A stretch of DNA of 64,000 nt from Cupriavidus lacunae (GTDB lineage Bacteria; Pseudomonadota; Gammaproteobacteria; Burkholderiales; Burkholderiaceae). The notes beneath the pieces were generated by a model that saw only the letters and a program-made list of their open reading frames with translations, had not been told where the DNA came from and did not search any database. Made by a program: the position numbers and the translations under genes. Below, piece by piece: positions 17,294 through 26,552 of this stretch. Positions within the stretch are counted from its first letter, which is position 1; the number at the start of each line of letters is the position of its first letter. Location: positions 157,851 through 221,850 of the forward strand of contig NZ_QKWJ01000005.1 of NCBI RefSeq assembly GCF_003353055.1, written 5' to 3'.

Positions 17294-18274
17294 TTGAAAG
17301 CAGTCCTTAACGCCGGCGCAGCCGCCTGCATCGCCGCCCTTGGTCTGGCCCACGCCGGCCTGGCACAGGCCCAGTCCTACCCTACCAAGCCGATCCGCCT
17401 GATCGTGCCGTTCGCGGCCGGCGGCACCACCGACATCGTTGCGCGCGCGGTCTCCGAGGCACTGGGCCGCGAACTGGGCCAGCCGGTGGTGGTTGAAAAC
17501 CGTGGCGGCGGCGGCGGCGCGATCGGCGCCGACGCGCTGGCCAAGTCCGCGCCGGACGGCTACACGCTGGGCATCGCCACCGTCAGCACCATGGCGACCA
17601 ACCCCGCCACCAACCCGAAGAACCCCTACGACCCGCTCAAGGACTTCGCGCCGATCACCAACCTGGTCAACGTGCCCAACGTGCTGACGGTCAACCCGAA
17701 GGTGCCGGCCAAGACCCTGAAGGAATTCGTCGCGATGCTGAAGGCCAACCCGGGCAAGTACAGCTACGCCTCGGCCGGCAAGGGCAGCATCTCGCACCTG
17801 GATGGCGAGCTGTTCAAGGACATCACCAAGACCGACATGGTCCACATTCCCTATCGCGGATCGGGCCCGGCGCTGAACGACACGCTGGCCGGCCAGGTCA
17901 GTGCGCAGTTCGACAACCTGCCGTCGTCGATGCCCCATATCCAGGCCGGCAAGCTGCGCGCGCTGGCCGTGGCGGCGCCCAAGCGCGTCGAGGGCCTGCC
18001 TGACGTGCCGACCTTTGCCGAAGCTGGCATGAAGGACATGAACAACATGGCCTGGTACGGCTTGGTGGCCCCTGCCGGCACGCCGGCGGCAATCATCACG
18101 CGCGTGCACGACGCCGCGGTCAAGGCGCTGCAGGACCCGAACGCCAGGCGCCGCCTGGCTGACAGCGGCGCCTACACCGACGGCAACACCCCGGCGCAGT
18201 ACACCGCGCAGATCAAGCGCGAACTGGACCTGCGCAAGAAGATCGCACACGACCAGAACATCACACTGGAATAA
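17294..18274 (+). CDS. Bug/TctC-family extracytoplasmic solute-binding protein
   Basis: A 326-residue periplasmic binding protein of the tripartite-tricarboxylate (Bug) family, very expanded in Burkholderiales. The signal peptide is MKAVLNAGAAACIAALG...LAQAQ, followed by the family opening SYPTKPIRLIVPFAAGGTTDIVAR and the mid-domain YASAGKGSISHLDGELFK and IPYRGSGPALNDTLAGQV. Initiation is at TTG 17294, because ACGGAGG (17281-17287) is well placed and the signal peptide begins exactly there; no ATG or GTG fits. No TctA/TctB membrane genes are adjacent, so it is an orphan; its ligand (a carboxylate or aromatic acid) is not readable. Confidence 0.88.
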   Translation: MKAVLNAGAAACIAALGLAHAGLAQAQSYPTKPIRLIVPFAAGGTTDIVARAVSEALGRELGQPVVVENRGGGGGAIGADALAKSAPDGYTLGIATVSTMATNPATNPKNPYDPLKDFAPITNLVNVPNVLTVNPKVPAKTLKEFVAMLKANPGKYSYASAGKGSISHLDGELFKDITKTDMVHIPYRGSGPALNDTLAGQVSAQFDNLPSSMPHIQAGKLRALAVAAPKRVEGLPDVPTFAEAGMKDMNNMAWYGLVAPAGTPAAIITRVHDAAVKALQDPNARRRLADSGAYTDGNTPAQYTAQIKRELDLRKKIAHDQNITLE

Positions 18275-18594
18275 AACGGACGGGAAGAACCGTCCCGCGA
18301 GGGGTCACGACCGGCTGCCATGGCAGCCGGTTTTTTTTATGGCCGGCGCTTGAAAATGCACCCCAGGCCACACACATGTACTTAATTCCTGTTGCATTTG
18401 ATCGCGCACAGTACGCCGGCAGCGCCGTCGGCGTTCAATACATGTAGAAGAAACTTTCACTTTGCGGACACGCGCTGGCTCGGTACATTTACCGGGTGCT
18501 CCGCAACGGGCGCCGGCAGTCGCCGGCCAACGTCCGGCCCCCAAACCGGTTTCGCGCAGGCGCTGCGCGGCCGTCATTCGCGAGGATTAGAAAG
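18275..18594. other. Intergenic region between the TctC-type gene and the repeat-protein gene
   Basis: These 320 bases hold the TctC terminator (18310-18338) and then the leader of the repeat-protein gene. The stretch 18345-18480 is less GC-rich than the coding sequence (for example TACTTAATTCCTG, 18377-18389). No RNA gene or clear promoter was recognised. Confidence 0.4.
18310..18338 (+). terminator. Rho-independent terminator after the TctC-type gene
   Basis: CCGGCTGCCATGGCAGCCGG (18311-18330) is a perfect palindrome followed by eight T residues. Confidence 0.9.
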
Positions 18595-18954
18595 ATGCTG
18601 AAGAAGACCGTTCCGACCCTGATCGTTGCAGCACTGGCCGCGCTGGGCGCGACACAGGTGTATGCGCAGAAGAACTACACCGAAGGCGGCGATCTCTACG
18701 GCGGCAGCCACACCAAGAAGGCCAGCCCGCACCAGAACCCGGCCAAGTCCGGCAAGTTCGACCCGTACACCGACGGCGCCAAGCAATCGACCAAATCGGA
18801 GCTGACCAATTCGGGCAAAAAGGTCGACCCGAATACGGATGGCGCCAAGGCCGGCAAGTTCGATCCGTACACCGACGGCGCCAAGGCCGGCAAGGCCGAT
18901 CCCTACACCGACGGCGCCAAGGCGCCCGCCAGCCAGGGCGGCAAGGCGCAGTAA
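18595..18954 (+). CDS. Small exported protein with DPYTDGAK repeats, unknown function
   Basis: A 119-residue protein not assigned to a family. Residues 1-24 form a Sec signal peptide (MLKKTVPTLIVAALAALGATQVYA, hydrophobic core then cleavage-like VYA-Q). The mature part is hydrophilic and low in complexity, with four copies of a GK-x-DPYTDGAK unit (GKFDPYTDGAK, GKKVDPNTDGAK, GKFDPYTDGAK, GKADPYTDGAK), rich in Lys, Gly and Asp. It has no cysteines and no membrane anchor after the signal. ATG 18595 was chosen for the signal peptide and a GAGG ribosome site upstream. It has its own terminator (18998-19025), so it is a single-gene unit. The DxxTDG pattern could bind cations, but this is speculation. 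Confidence 0.8.
   Translation: MLKKTVPTLIVAALAALGATQVYAQKNYTEGGDLYGGSHTKKASPHQNPAKSGKFDPYTDGAKQSTKSELTNSGKKVDPNTDGAKAGKFDPYTDGAKAGKADPYTDGAKAPASQGGKAQ
18751..18921 (+). repeat. Tandem 33-36 base coding repeats (DPYTDGAK units)
   Basis: Four degenerate in-frame copies: 18751-18783, 18814-18849, 18853-18885 and 18889-18921. Copies 3 and 4 are directly adjacent; copy 2 is the most diverged (DPNTDGAK). The periodicity is the protein repeat of the small exported protein, not a CRISPR. Confidence 0.85.
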
Positions 18955-18997
18955 GCCCGCAGTAGACCTGCCCCGCCGCCAACCGGCGGCACCAAGG

Positions 18998-19025
18998 CAA
19001 ACAGCCCGCTTGCGCGGGCTGTTTT
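18998..19025 (+). terminator. Rho-independent terminator after the repeat-protein gene
   Basis: ACAGCCCGC (19001-19009), loop TTGC, GCGGGCTGT, then TTTT. The A residues before the stem allow use from the minus strand too, so it may also end the CoA-transferase transcript. Confidence 0.85.
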
Positions 19026-19046
19026 GCTTTGCAGCGGCGGCTGGCC

Positions 19047-20555
19047 TCAGGCGGCCAGTGCCTGGGCCGGCTGCATGGTGCCGCGGTCGCGGAAACCGAC
19101 ATGCCAGGACAACGCCTCTTCCAGCAGGTGCGGGGTCTGGCCGCCGTGCTTGCTGGCGCGCCGGAAGTAGTCGCCCAGCAGTTTGCGGTATTGCGGGTCG
19201 GCGCAGTTGGCGATGATGGCGCGCGCGCGCTCGCGCGGCGCCAGGCCGCGCAAGTCGGCCAGGCCATGCTCGGTGACGATGATATCGACGTCGTGCTCGG
19301 TATGGTCCACGTGCGCCACCATTGGCACGATGCTGGAGATATTGCCGCCCTTGGCCACCGACTTGGTCACGAACACCGACAGGTGCGCATTGCGCGCAAA
19401 ATCGCCGGAGCCGCCGATGCCGTTCATCATGTGCGTGCCGCCCACATGCGTCGAATTGACGTTGCCGTAGATGTCGCACTCCAGCGCCGTGTTGATGGTG
19501 ATCAGACCCAGCCGGCGCAGGATCTCCGGATGGTTGCTGATCTCCTGCGGACGCAGCACCAGGCGCGAGCGATAGCGGTCCAGGTTCGACAGGAAGCGCT
19601 GGTAGACCTCGCGCGTCAGCGTCACCGACGAGGCCGAGGCAAAGGCCAGGCGCCCGGCATCCAGCAGTTCGATGGTGCTGTCCTGCAGCACCTCGGAATA
19701 CATCTGCAGGTCGCGGAACGGTGAATCCACCATGCCGTGCAGCACCGCATTGGCAATGGTGCCGATGCCCGCCTGCAGCGGTTGCAGCGAGGCCGAGAGC
19801 CTGCCGGCGCGGACTTCGTGCAGCAGGAATTCATTGAAATGCCCCGCGATATGGCGCGTGTCGGCATCCGGCGGCAGCGCGTTGGACGGGCTGTCGTCCT
19901 TGGCGGTGATGACGATGGCGGCGATCTTTTCGGGATCGATGGGGATATACGGCAGGCCGATGCGCTGCTCTGGTGCAATCAACGGGATCGGCTGGCGGTA
20001 CGGGCGCTGCACCGGGAAATAGATATCGTGCAGCCCTTCCAGCTCCAGCGGCATGTTCAGGTTGATCTCGACGATCACCTTGCGCGCCAGCATGGCGAAG
20101 CTGGCCGAGTTGCCGACCGAGGTGCTGGGGACGATGCCGCCCTGCTCGGTGATCGCCACCGCCTCCACCACCGCCACGTCCACCGGCGCGATCTGGCCCG
20201 AGCGCAGCTGTTCCACGGTCTCGGACAAGTGCTGGTCGATAAACATCACCTCGCCGGCGTTGATCTTGCGGCGTAGCGTCGCATCGGACTGGAACGGCAG
20301 GCGGCGCGCGATCACGTCCGCCTCCGCCAGCACCCGGTCAATGTCGTTGCCCAGCGAGGCGCCGGTCATCAGGGTGATGCGCAGCGGCTCGGTTGCCGCC
20401 CGCCGCGCCAGCGCGAACGGGACTTCCTTGCAGTCGCCCGCGCGCGTGAATCCGCTCATGCCTACCGTCATGCCGTCGCGGATCAGTGCGGCGGCCTTGT
20501 CGGCCGAGACTACCTTGTCATGAAGCCTGGCCAGGCGAATGCGTTCCTTGTACAT
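19047..20555 (-). CDS. Acetyl-CoA hydrolase/succinate CoA-transferase family protein
   Basis: A 502-residue class I CoA-transferase of the Cat1/ScpC/acetyl-CoA hydrolase type, which moves CoA between succinate and acetate or propionate. Landmarks are the N-terminal GMTVGMSGFTRAGDCKEVPFALA, the mid-protein GIGTIANAVLHGMVDSPF, and the C-terminal GGSGDFARNAHLSVFVTKS plus HVDHTEHDVDIIVTEHGLADLRGLAPRERA. The start was set at ATG 20555 (MYKERIRLARL), six bases after GGAG; ATG 20561 overlaps the ribosome site, and the upstream extension to 20687 is unlike the family. Substrate preference (acetyl, propionyl or succinyl) is not readable. Confidence 0.9.
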   Translation of the reverse strand: MYKERIRLARLHDKVVSADKAAALIRDGMTVGMSGFTRAGDCKEVPFALARRAATEPLRITLMTGASLGNDIDRVLAEADVIARRLPFQSDATLRRKINAGEVMFIDQHLSETVEQLRSGQIAPVDVAVVEAVAITEQGGIVPSTSVGNSASFAMLARKVIVEINLNMPLELEGLHDIYFPVQRPYRQPIPLIAPEQRIGLPYIPIDPEKIAAIVITAKDDSPSNALPPDADTRHIAGHFNEFLLHEVRAGRLSASLQPLQAGIGTIANAVLHGMVDSPFRDLQMYSEVLQDSTIELLDAGRLAFASASSVTLTREVYQRFLSNLDRYRSRLVLRPQEISNHPEILRRLGLITINTALECDIYGNVNSTHVGGTHMMNGIGGSGDFARNAHLSVFVTKSVAKGGNISSIVPMVAHVDHTEHDVDIIVTEHGLADLRGLAPRERARAIIANCADPQYRKLLGDYFRRASKHGGQTPHLLEEALSWHVGFRDRGTMQPAQALAA

Positions 20556-20953
20556 CCTCATCTCCGGTCTGACGGCCGGGCCCGTGCCCGCGCCGCGCGC
20601 CCCGTGCTGGCCTGTAGGGCTGGTTGGCGGGGTCTTAGGCAGGCAGTGTAGCCAGCCGTCATTATTCCGGCTGTGATTTAAAGTCATGGCTGCCAGTCGC
20701 TTTATTCATACGTTGGCGCAGGCTGTGCGAGACGCGCGCGGCACTATGTCCTTGCGCCGGCTCAGGACATTCCCGCGGTGTCACAAAACTCGCAAAAGTT
20801 TCTGGTAGTGTCTCGCCCATCGGTCGACCCAGCCCGCCAGAGAGGCTGCGGCGTCCGTGCCGCCCGGGCCGGCCATGCTCCGGCCTTTCTGGCGCCCTTC
20901 AAGGGTGCACAGTGCATCGCAGTGGCGGCAAATCACAACAGGAGACGCCATTC
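20556..20953. other. Divergent intergenic region, CoA-transferase and MarR-like gene
   Basis: About 400 bases with no convincing ORF. An AT-richer patch around 20665-20710 is the likely promoter area. AATAAT-type -10 sequences for the CoA-transferase can be seen on the minus strand near 20660, but no matching -35 was convincing. CAGGAGA (20939-20945) is the ribosome site of the next gene. Confidence 0.35.
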
Positions 20954-21505
20954 ATGCAGCCAAGACCACTCGAACCCAGCGAGCCGGTTGTCCTTGCCCT
21001 GGTTGATGCCGTAACCGCCTGGCAAAGTGCGTTGGAACAGACTCTGCGCGCTTCTGGCCTGGACTACGCCCAATGGCTGCTGCTGCGGGCCATTCGCCAG
21101 GGTGCCTTCGTGCGTGGCACGCCCCTGGCGGGACTGATGCCGATCGATGTCGCGCGATCCGAGACGATGCTGGATGAACTGCGGCGCGATGGCTGGATCG
21201 AGTATGCCGGGACCCAGGCGCCACGTATTGCGGAAAGCGCGGCCAGCCGGCTGCAGCGCACCGCGCAGGCCCTCAGTGCGCTGCACAGCGTGTCGGTGGC
21301 CCCGTTCAGTTCGCAGGAGCGCGCGGCGCTGGGCAGCCTGCTGGAGCGCATGAAGACCACGCTGGACGGCCACACGGCACGCCAGGTCCGCGCGGGCACC
21401 GAAGCTGCCCGGCAGGAATTACACGTGTCGCCCGCCCCCTGCCCTGGCCTGCCGCCGGTAGCACACCGCCCGGCCTGCTGCCCCACCCTCGCCGCGCGCT
21501 ACTGA
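20954..21505 (+). CDS. MarR-like winged-helix protein
   Basis: A 183-residue protein. Residues about 15-130 have the MarR outline: an N-terminal dimerisation helix (VVLALVDAVTAWQSALEQTLRASGLDYAQWLLLRAI), a helix-turn-helix (IDVARSETMLDELRRDGWIEYAG) and a long C-terminal helix. The wing is short and atypical, and the last 35 residues are Pro/Cys-rich (CPGLPPVAHRPACCPTLAARY) and resemble nothing known to me. The start ATG 20954 follows CAGGAGA by eight bases. It is isolated; the next gene in the same direction is the glutamate dehydrogenase 167 bases downstream, whose regulation it might affect. Confidence 0.6.
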   Translation: MQPRPLEPSEPVVLALVDAVTAWQSALEQTLRASGLDYAQWLLLRAIRQGAFVRGTPLAGLMPIDVARSETMLDELRRDGWIEYAGTQAPRIAESAASRLQRTAQALSALHSVSVAPFSSQERAALGSLLERMKTTLDGHTARQVRAGTEAARQELHVSPAPCPGLPPVAHRPACCPTLAARY

Positions 21506-21672
21506 GCGCCACGCAAGCCGGTCCCGCGGGCTGCATCGGGACCGGTCCGCTGCTTTCCCTCGCCATTCCCGGTGTCCGCCACATTGTTGCGCCAGGCACG
21601 CGGTTTTTTCCTAAAGTATGAGCATGCCCCGGCACATGCCGCGGCGCCCCATCGACACTGCGAGGAGGGACT

Positions 21673-24600
21673 ATGCCGCAGGAGAACGAAGACAAGGTCG
21701 CGCACCTGCTGGACGAACTGGCCAGCTTCGCGCGCGAGCGGCTGCCCGCGGCGATGTTCAGCGTGGTCGAGCCCTTCCTGCTGCACTACTACGACCAGGC
21801 CGACGCCGAGGACCTGCTGCAGAGCGAAGTCGCCGACCTCTATGGGGCGGTGATGGCGCACTGGCAGACGGCGCAGAAATTCACCCCCGGCAGCGCGCGC
21901 ATCCGCGTCTACAACCCCAACCTGGAAGAGCACGGCTGGCACTCTGACCACACCGTGGTCGAAATCGTCAACGACGACATGCCCTTCCTGGTGGATTCGG
22001 TGACGATGGAGATCAACCGCCAGGGACTGGCCCTGCATTCGGCCATCCATCCGGTGTTCCGGGTCTGGCGCGGCGCGGGCGGCGGCATCGAGCGGATCGC
22101 ACCGGGCGGCGCCGGCAAGGCCGGCGACAACTCGCGCCTGGAATCCTTTATCCATTTCGAGATCGACCGCAGCGGCGAAGCCGCCCGGCTGGAGACGCTG
22201 CGCAGCGGCATCGCACAGGTGCTGGTCGACGTGCGCGCGGCGGTGGAAGACTGGCCGCAGATGTGCGACATCACCCGGACCACCATCAGTGCGATGGCGC
22301 AGGCGCCGGACGCGGCCTCGCCGGACAGCGTCGAGGCGCGCGCCTTCCTGGAATGGATGATGGACGACCACTTCTCCTTCCTCGGACAGCGCGACTACCA
22401 GCTGGTGTCGCAGGACGGGCGCTATTTCCTGCGCGGCGTGGCGGGCTCCGGCGCGGGCATCCTGCGCGAAAGCCTGCGCGAGCCCGATGCCGAAGACGTC
22501 ACCCTGCTGCCCGCGGCGGCCACGGCGATCATCGAAGGCAGCTTGCCGATCTTCCTGACCAAGGCCAATTCGCGCGCCACCGTGCACCGGCCCGGCTATC
22601 TCGACTATGTCGGCATCAAGCTGCTCGATGAAAACGGGAAGCTGTTCGGCGAACGGCGCTTCGTCGGCCTGTACACCTCGACGGCCTACATGGTGCCGAT
22701 CGCGGAGATCCCGCTGGTGCGGCGCAAGTGCGCCAATATCCTGGCGCGCGCCGGCTTCCTCGCCAAGGGTCACCTGTACAAATCGCTGGTGACCATCCTC
22801 GAGCAATACCCGCGCGATGAACTGTTCCAGGCGACAGAGGATGAACTGTTCGACATCACCACCGGCATCCTGCGGCTGCAGGAGCACCAGCGCACGCGGC
22901 TCTTTGTGCGGCGCGACCGCTTCGACCGCTTTGTCTCATGCCTGGTGTTCGTGCCGCGCGACAAGTACAACACCGACCTGCGCCAGAAGATCCAGAAGCT
23001 GCTGACCGCGGCCTTTCACGGCACCAGTTGCGAGTTCACGCCGCTGCTGTCGGAATCGCCGCTGGCGCGCATCCAGCTGACCGTGCGCGGCGAGCCCGGC
23101 AGCATGCCGCACGTCGACACGCACGAGCTTGAGGCGCGCATCGTCCACGCCAGCCGCCGCTGGCAGGACGACCTCGCCGAGGCCCTGCACGAAAGCCACG
23201 GCGAAGAGCAAGGCAACCGGCTGCTGCAGCGCTATGGCGGCTCGTTCCCCGCGGGCTACCGTGAAGACTATCCGGCCCGCACCGCGGTACGCGATATCGA
23301 GCTGATGGAGCACGCGCTGCGCGGCAATGGCATGGCGATGAACCTGTACCGCCCGATCGAGGCCGCGCCGGGGGCATTCCGCTTCAAGGTGTACCGCGCC
23401 GGCGAGCCGATCGCGCTGTCGCTGAGCCTGCCGATGCTGGAGCACCTGGGCGTGCGCGTGGATGAGGAACGTCCCTATCTGATCGAGCCCGACAGTGGCG
23501 TACCGGTATGGATCCACGACTTCGGGCTGGAGATCGCCGACAGCGGCGGCGCGGCGGAGTTCGACATCGCGCGCGTCAAGGCGCTGTTCGAGGATGCGTT
23601 CTCGCGCGCGTGGCACGGCGAGATCGAGAACGACGACCTCAACCGGCTGGTGCTGCGCGCCGAGCTGGCCGCGCGCGACGTCACTATCCTGCGAGCCTAC
23701 GCCCGCTACCTGCGCCAAGTGGGGTCAACCTTCAGCGACGCCTATATCGAACGCGCGCTGACCGGCAACGCCGCCATTGCCGCGATGCTGGTCGCGCTGT
23801 TCGTGGCGCGCTTCGACACCTTCAGCCAGGTGGCCACCGACACCGCCCGCCAGGCGCGCTGCGACAAGCTGCTGGCCGACATCGGCGCGGCGCTGGACAA
23901 GGTGCCGAACCTGGACGAAGACCGCATCCTGCGGCTCTTCCTGGGCGTGATCAGCGCCACCGTGCGCACCAACTATTTTCATCGCGGCGAGGAAGGCCAG
24001 CCGCGCCCGTACCTGTCGTTCAAGTTCAATCCCGCGCTGGTGCCCGGCCTGCCCGAGCCGCGCCCGATGTTCGAGATCTGGGTCTACTCGCCGCGCGTGG
24101 AAGGCGTGCACCTGCGCGGCGGGCGCGTGGCGCGCGGCGGGCTGCGCTGGTCGGACCGGCGCGAGGACTTCCGCACCGAAGTGCTGGGCCTGATGAAGGC
24201 GCAGATGGTCAAGAACACGGTGATCGTGCCGGTGGGTTCCAAGGGCGGCTTCGTGGTCAAGCGCCCGCCCCCGCCCACCGACCGCGATGCCTTCCTGCAG
24301 GAGGGCATTGCCTGCTACCAGACCTTCCTGCGCGGGCTGCTGGACCTGACCGACAACCTCGTCGGCGGCCAGCTGGTGCCGCCGCCCGAGGTGGTGCGCC
24401 ACGACGACAACGATCCCTACCTGGTGGTCGCCGCCGACAAGGGCACCGCCACGTTCTCGGACTTCGCCAATGCGATCTCGGCCGAGTATGGCTTCTGGCT
24501 CGGCGATGCCTTCGCCTCAGGCGGCTCGGTCGGCTATGACCACAAGAAGATGGCCATCACCGCGCGCGGCGCGTGGGAATCGGTCAAGCGGCATTTCCGC

Positions 24601-26529
24601 GAGATGGGCGTCGATATCCAGACCACCGACTTCACCGTGGCCGGCATCGGCGACATGTCGGGCGACGTGTTCGGCAACGGCATGCTGCTGTCGCCGCATA
24701 TCCGGCTGGTGGCGGCCTTCGACCACCGGCATGTCTTCCTCGACCCCGATCCGGATACGGCGCGCAGCCTGCAGGAACGCACGCGGCTGTTCGGCCTGCC
24801 GCGCTCGAGCTGGGCAGACTACGACGCCACGCTGATTTCCGCCGGCGGCGGCATCTATCCGCGCAGCGCCAAGACCATCCCGCTGTCGCCGCAGGTGCAG
24901 GCGGTGCTGGGCATCACGGCGGCGGCGCTGTCGCCGGCCGAACTGATCCACGCGATCCTGATGGCGCCGGTGGACCTGCTCTACAACGGCGGCATCGGCA
25001 CCTACGTCAAGTCCAGCCATGAAACCCACCTGCAGGCCGGCGACCGCACCAACGACGCGGTGCGCGTCAACGGCAACGACCTGCGCTGCAAGGTGGTCGG
25101 CGAAGGCGGCAACCTGGGCTTCACCCAGCTGGGCCGCATCGAGTTCGCGCGCAAGGGCGGGCGCATCAACACCGACGCCATCGACAACTCGGCCGGCGTG
25201 GACTGCTCGGACCATGAGGTCAATATCAAGATCCTGCTCGGGCTGGTGGTTGCCGACGGCGAGATGACCGAGAAGCAGCGCAACAAGCTGCTGGCCGAGA
25301 TGACCGACGAGGTCGGCCTGCTGGTGCTGCAGGACAACTACTACCAGACCCAGGCGCTGTCCGTGGCCGGGCGCAGCAGCACCGCGCTGCTCGACGGCGA
25401 GGCACGGCTGGTACGCTGGCTGGAACGCGCCGGGCGGCTCAACCGCGCGCTGGAGTTCCTGCCGTCGGACGAGGAAATCGCCGAGCGCAAGCTTGCCAGC
25501 GAAGGCCTGGCGTCGCCCGAGCGCGCCGTGCTGCTGGCCTACAGCAAGATGTGGCTGTACGACGAGCTGCTGGGCTCCGACGTGCCCGAAGACGCGCTGG
25601 TCTCCGGCCTGCTTGCCGACTACTTCCCGGTGCCGCTGCGCCAGCGCTATGGCGAGGCCATGCAGCGCCACCCGCTGCGCCGCGAGATCCTGTCGACGCA
25701 CCTGACCAATATGCTGGTCAACCGCATCGGCGCCACCTTCGTGCACCGGATCATGGAAGAGACCGACGCGCGCCCGGCCGATATCGTGCGCGCCTGCCTG
25801 ATCGCGCGCGATGTGTTCGGGCTGACCACGCTGTGGCAGGAAATCGATGCGCTTGACAACCGCGTCGCCGACGCCGAGCAGGCGCGCATGTTCGGCGCCG
25901 TGGCGCTGCTGCTGGAGCGCGCCTGCCTGTGGTTCATCCGTTATCTGCGCAGCGGCAGCAAGGCCCCCGAGGACCTGGCGCGCTTTGGAAAGGCGGCGCA
26001 GTGGCTGGTGCCGGAACTGCCGCGGCTGCTGCCGCAGGCCGATGCCGCGGCGATGACGGAGCGTACCAGGGCGCTGACGGACGCAGGCGTCGACGAGGCG
26101 CTGGCCGTGCGCGTGGCGGGCAGCGAAACCTCCGCCGCCGCGCTCGACATCGCCGAAGTGGCGACGGCATGCGAACGCAGCCTGAATCTGGTGGCAGGGG
26201 TCTATTTCGCGCTGGACAGCCACCTGAGCTTCAGCTGGCTGCGCGAGCGCGCGCTGGCGCTGCCTTCGGACACGCACTGGGACCTGCTGGCACGCACGAC
26301 CACGCTGGAAGACCTGGGGCGGCTCAAGCGCGCGCTGACGGTCAGCGTGCTGTCGCAGGCGGGCGAGCTCGATACGCCTGACGCCATGATCGACGCCTGG
26401 CGTGCCAGCCGCCACGGCGCGCTCGAACGCTTCACGCGCATGCTGGCGGACCAGCGCGCCTCGGGGGCCGCGGGGTTGTCGATGCTGTCGGTGGCGGTGC
26501 GCGAGATCGGCATGCTGGAGCGCGGCTGA
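21673..26529 (+). CDS. gdhB: NAD-specific glutamate dehydrogenase, 180-kDa class
   Basis: A 1618-residue enzyme of the large L_180 class, oxidising glutamate to 2-oxoglutarate and ammonia with NAD; it is mainly catabolic and often allosterically controlled through its N-terminal ACT-like regions. The length is exactly that of the class. The catalytic domain lies at about residues 730-1250: GGRVARGGLRWSDRREDFRTEVLGLMKAQMVKN, then the substrate-Lys region VPVGSKGGFVVK, the nucleotide-fold TVAGIGDMSGDVFGNGMLLS and NGGIGTYVKSS. GAGGAGGG stands just before ATG 21673. A weak promoter (TTGCGC/TAAAGT) may lie around 21587-21617. It ends 23 bases from a convergent small gene with no visible terminator between. 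Confidence 0.95.
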   Translation: MPQENEDKVAHLLDELASFARERLPAAMFSVVEPFLLHYYDQADAEDLLQSEVADLYGAVMAHWQTAQKFTPGSARIRVYNPNLEEHGWHSDHTVVEIVNDDMPFLVDSVTMEINRQGLALHSAIHPVFRVWRGAGGGIERIAPGGAGKAGDNSRLESFIHFEIDRSGEAARLETLRSGIAQVLVDVRAAVEDWPQMCDITRTTISAMAQAPDAASPDSVEARAFLEWMMDDHFSFLGQRDYQLVSQDGRYFLRGVAGSGAGILRESLREPDAEDVTLLPAAATAIIEGSLPIFLTKANSRATVHRPGYLDYVGIKLLDENGKLFGERRFVGLYTSTAYMVPIAEIPLVRRKCANILARAGFLAKGHLYKSLVTILEQYPRDELFQATEDELFDITTGILRLQEHQRTRLFVRRDRFDRFVSCLVFVPRDKYNTDLRQKIQKLLTAAFHGTSCEFTPLLSESPLARIQLTVRGEPGSMPHVDTHELEARIVHASRRWQDDLAEALHESHGEEQGNRLLQRYGGSFPAGYREDYPARTAVRDIELMEHALRGNGMAMNLYRPIEAAPGAFRFKVYRAGEPIALSLSLPMLEHLGVRVDEERPYLIEPDSGVPVWIHDFGLEIADSGGAAEFDIARVKALFEDAFSRAWHGEIENDDLNRLVLRAELAARDVTILRAYARYLRQVGSTFSDAYIERALTGNAAIAAMLVALFVARFDTFSQVATDTARQARCDKLLADIGAALDKVPNLDEDRILRLFLGVISATVRTNYFHRGEEGQPRPYLSFKFNPALVPGLPEPRPMFEIWVYSPRVEGVHLRGGRVARGGLRWSDRREDFRTEVLGLMKAQMVKNTVIVPVGSKGGFVVKRPPPPTDRDAFLQEGIACYQTFLRGLLDLTDNLVGGQLVPPPEVVRHDDNDPYLVVAADKGTATFSDFANAISAEYGFWLGDAFASGGSVGYDHKKMAITARGAWESVKRHFREMGVDIQTTDFTVAGIGDMSGDVFGNGMLLSPHIRLVAAFDHRHVFLDPDPDTARSLQERTRLFGLPRSSWADYDATLISAGGGIYPRSAKTIPLSPQVQAVLGITAAALSPAELIHAILMAPVDLLYNGGIGTYVKSSHETHLQAGDRTNDAVRVNGNDLRCKVVGEGGNLGFTQLGRIEFARKGGRINTDAIDNSAGVDCSDHEVNIKILLGLVVADGEMTEKQRNKLLAEMTDEVGLLVLQDNYYQTQALSVAGRSSTALLDGEARLVRWLERAGRLNRALEFLPSDEEIAERKLASEGLASPERAVLLAYSKMWLYDELLGSDVPEDALVSGLLADYFPVPLRQRYGEAMQRHPLRREILSTHLTNMLVNRIGATFVHRIMEETDARPADIVRACLIARDVFGLTTLWQEIDALDNRVADAEQARMFGAVALLLERACLWFIRYLRSGSKAPEDLARFGKAAQWLVPELPRLLPQADAAAMTERTRALTDAGVDEALAVRVAGSETSAAALDIAEVATACERSLNLVAGVYFALDSHLSFSWLRERALALPSDTHWDLLARTTTLEDLGRLKRALTVSVLSQAGELDTPDAMIDAWRASRHGALERFTRMLADQRASGAAGLSMLSVAVREIGMLERG

Positions 26530-26552
26530 CGCCGCGCCTGCCGGCGGGCAGC

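Noticed and set aside
18751..18921. Possible CRISPR-like repeat array
   Set aside because: The repeats are in frame, diverged and largely contiguous, encoding a protein repeat; there are no spacers or cas genes.
20714..20728. Sigma-54-like TGGCGC...GTGC element
   Set aside because: The GG-N10-GC spacing is right, but three of the conserved positions differ and no enhancer-binding protein gene is near.
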